Origin: an uncultured Porphyromonas sp. | GTDB taxonomy: Bacteria > Bacteroidota > Bacteroidia > Bacteroidales > Porphyromonadaceae | DNA: 6,427 nt | Reading direction: 5' to 3' | Assembly (NCBI GenBank): GCA_900546675.1 | Contig: URDQ01000085.1 | Coordinates: forward strand, 1-6,427 | In this document: positions 6,330-6,427 of the stretch, one piece after another | Layout of the letters: every line of letters begins with the position of its first letter | How positions within the stretch are numbered: position 1 is the stretch's first letter | Translations under genes and position numbers: made by a program | The notes under the pieces: generated by a model | The model's input: only the letters and a program-made list of their open reading frames with translations | Database searches by the model: none | What the model was told of the DNA's origin: nothing

Positions 6330-6361
6330 CAAAGGTATGAAAAAGTATTGATACAAAGCAA
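6330..6361 (-). promoter_or_regulatory. Bacteroidetes-type promoter of the outer-membrane operon
   Basis: On the minus strand TACCTTTG (6337-6330) matches the -7 box TAnnTTTG exactly. Upstream are TTGC (6361-6358) and TTTG (6357-6354), at spacings of 20 and 16 bases, either of which could serve as the -33 element. Transcription would start near 6325, leaving a leader of about 140 nt before the first gene. The upstream part (6362-6427) shows nothing else I can identify. Confidence 0.6.
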
Positions 6362-6427
6362 CTCTAAGCCCCTCTGTAGATTCAACTATCAAATGCAACT
6401 GAATTGGTTTCATCGAGCTTCTGATAA

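Overview
The window reads as a piece of a Bacteroidota chromosome, most likely Porphyromonas or a close relative. The reasons are three. Starts lack Shine-Dalgarno sequences. There is a Bacteroidetes-type promoter (TTTG upstream, -7 box TAnnTTTG) ahead of the outer-membrane operon. The outer-membrane proteins are of the Porphyromonadaceae/Bacteroidales OmpA and beta-barrel style. Base composition is near 50% GC, with frequent CTA leucine codons. The genus is an inference from style, not from a database match.

All three complete genes lie on the minus strand. Reading in the direction of transcription (right to left): 6427-6185 is an upstream region with a good promoter at 6330-6361 and a leader of about 140 nt. 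At 6184-3941 is a 747-residue outer-membrane protein built from three related beta-barrel segments and a long His/Cys-, Thr- and Pro-containing linker. Twenty bases later, 3920-2940 encodes a 326-residue secreted OmpA-family protein with a coiled coil and a C-terminal OmpA-like domain. The two are almost certainly one operon for cell-envelope structure, closed by a strong hairpin terminator at 2844-2881. At 2719-125 is clpB, a complete 864-residue AAA+ disaggregase. The first 123 bases stay open on the plus strand and may be the 3' end of a convergent membrane-protein gene.

The most notable region is the 125 bp between the operon terminator and clpB. It holds an essentially perfect sigma-54 (-24/-12) promoter 30-47 bp from the clpB start codon. 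Upstream of that are an 11-bp palindrome and five tandem copies of a 7-bp repeat. This suggests that the disaggregase is made under RpoN and an enhancer-binding activator. The second notable item is the triple-barrel outer-membrane protein. I see no mobile element, CRISPR array, RNA gene or defence system, and nothing that amounts to a wholly new multi-gene system.
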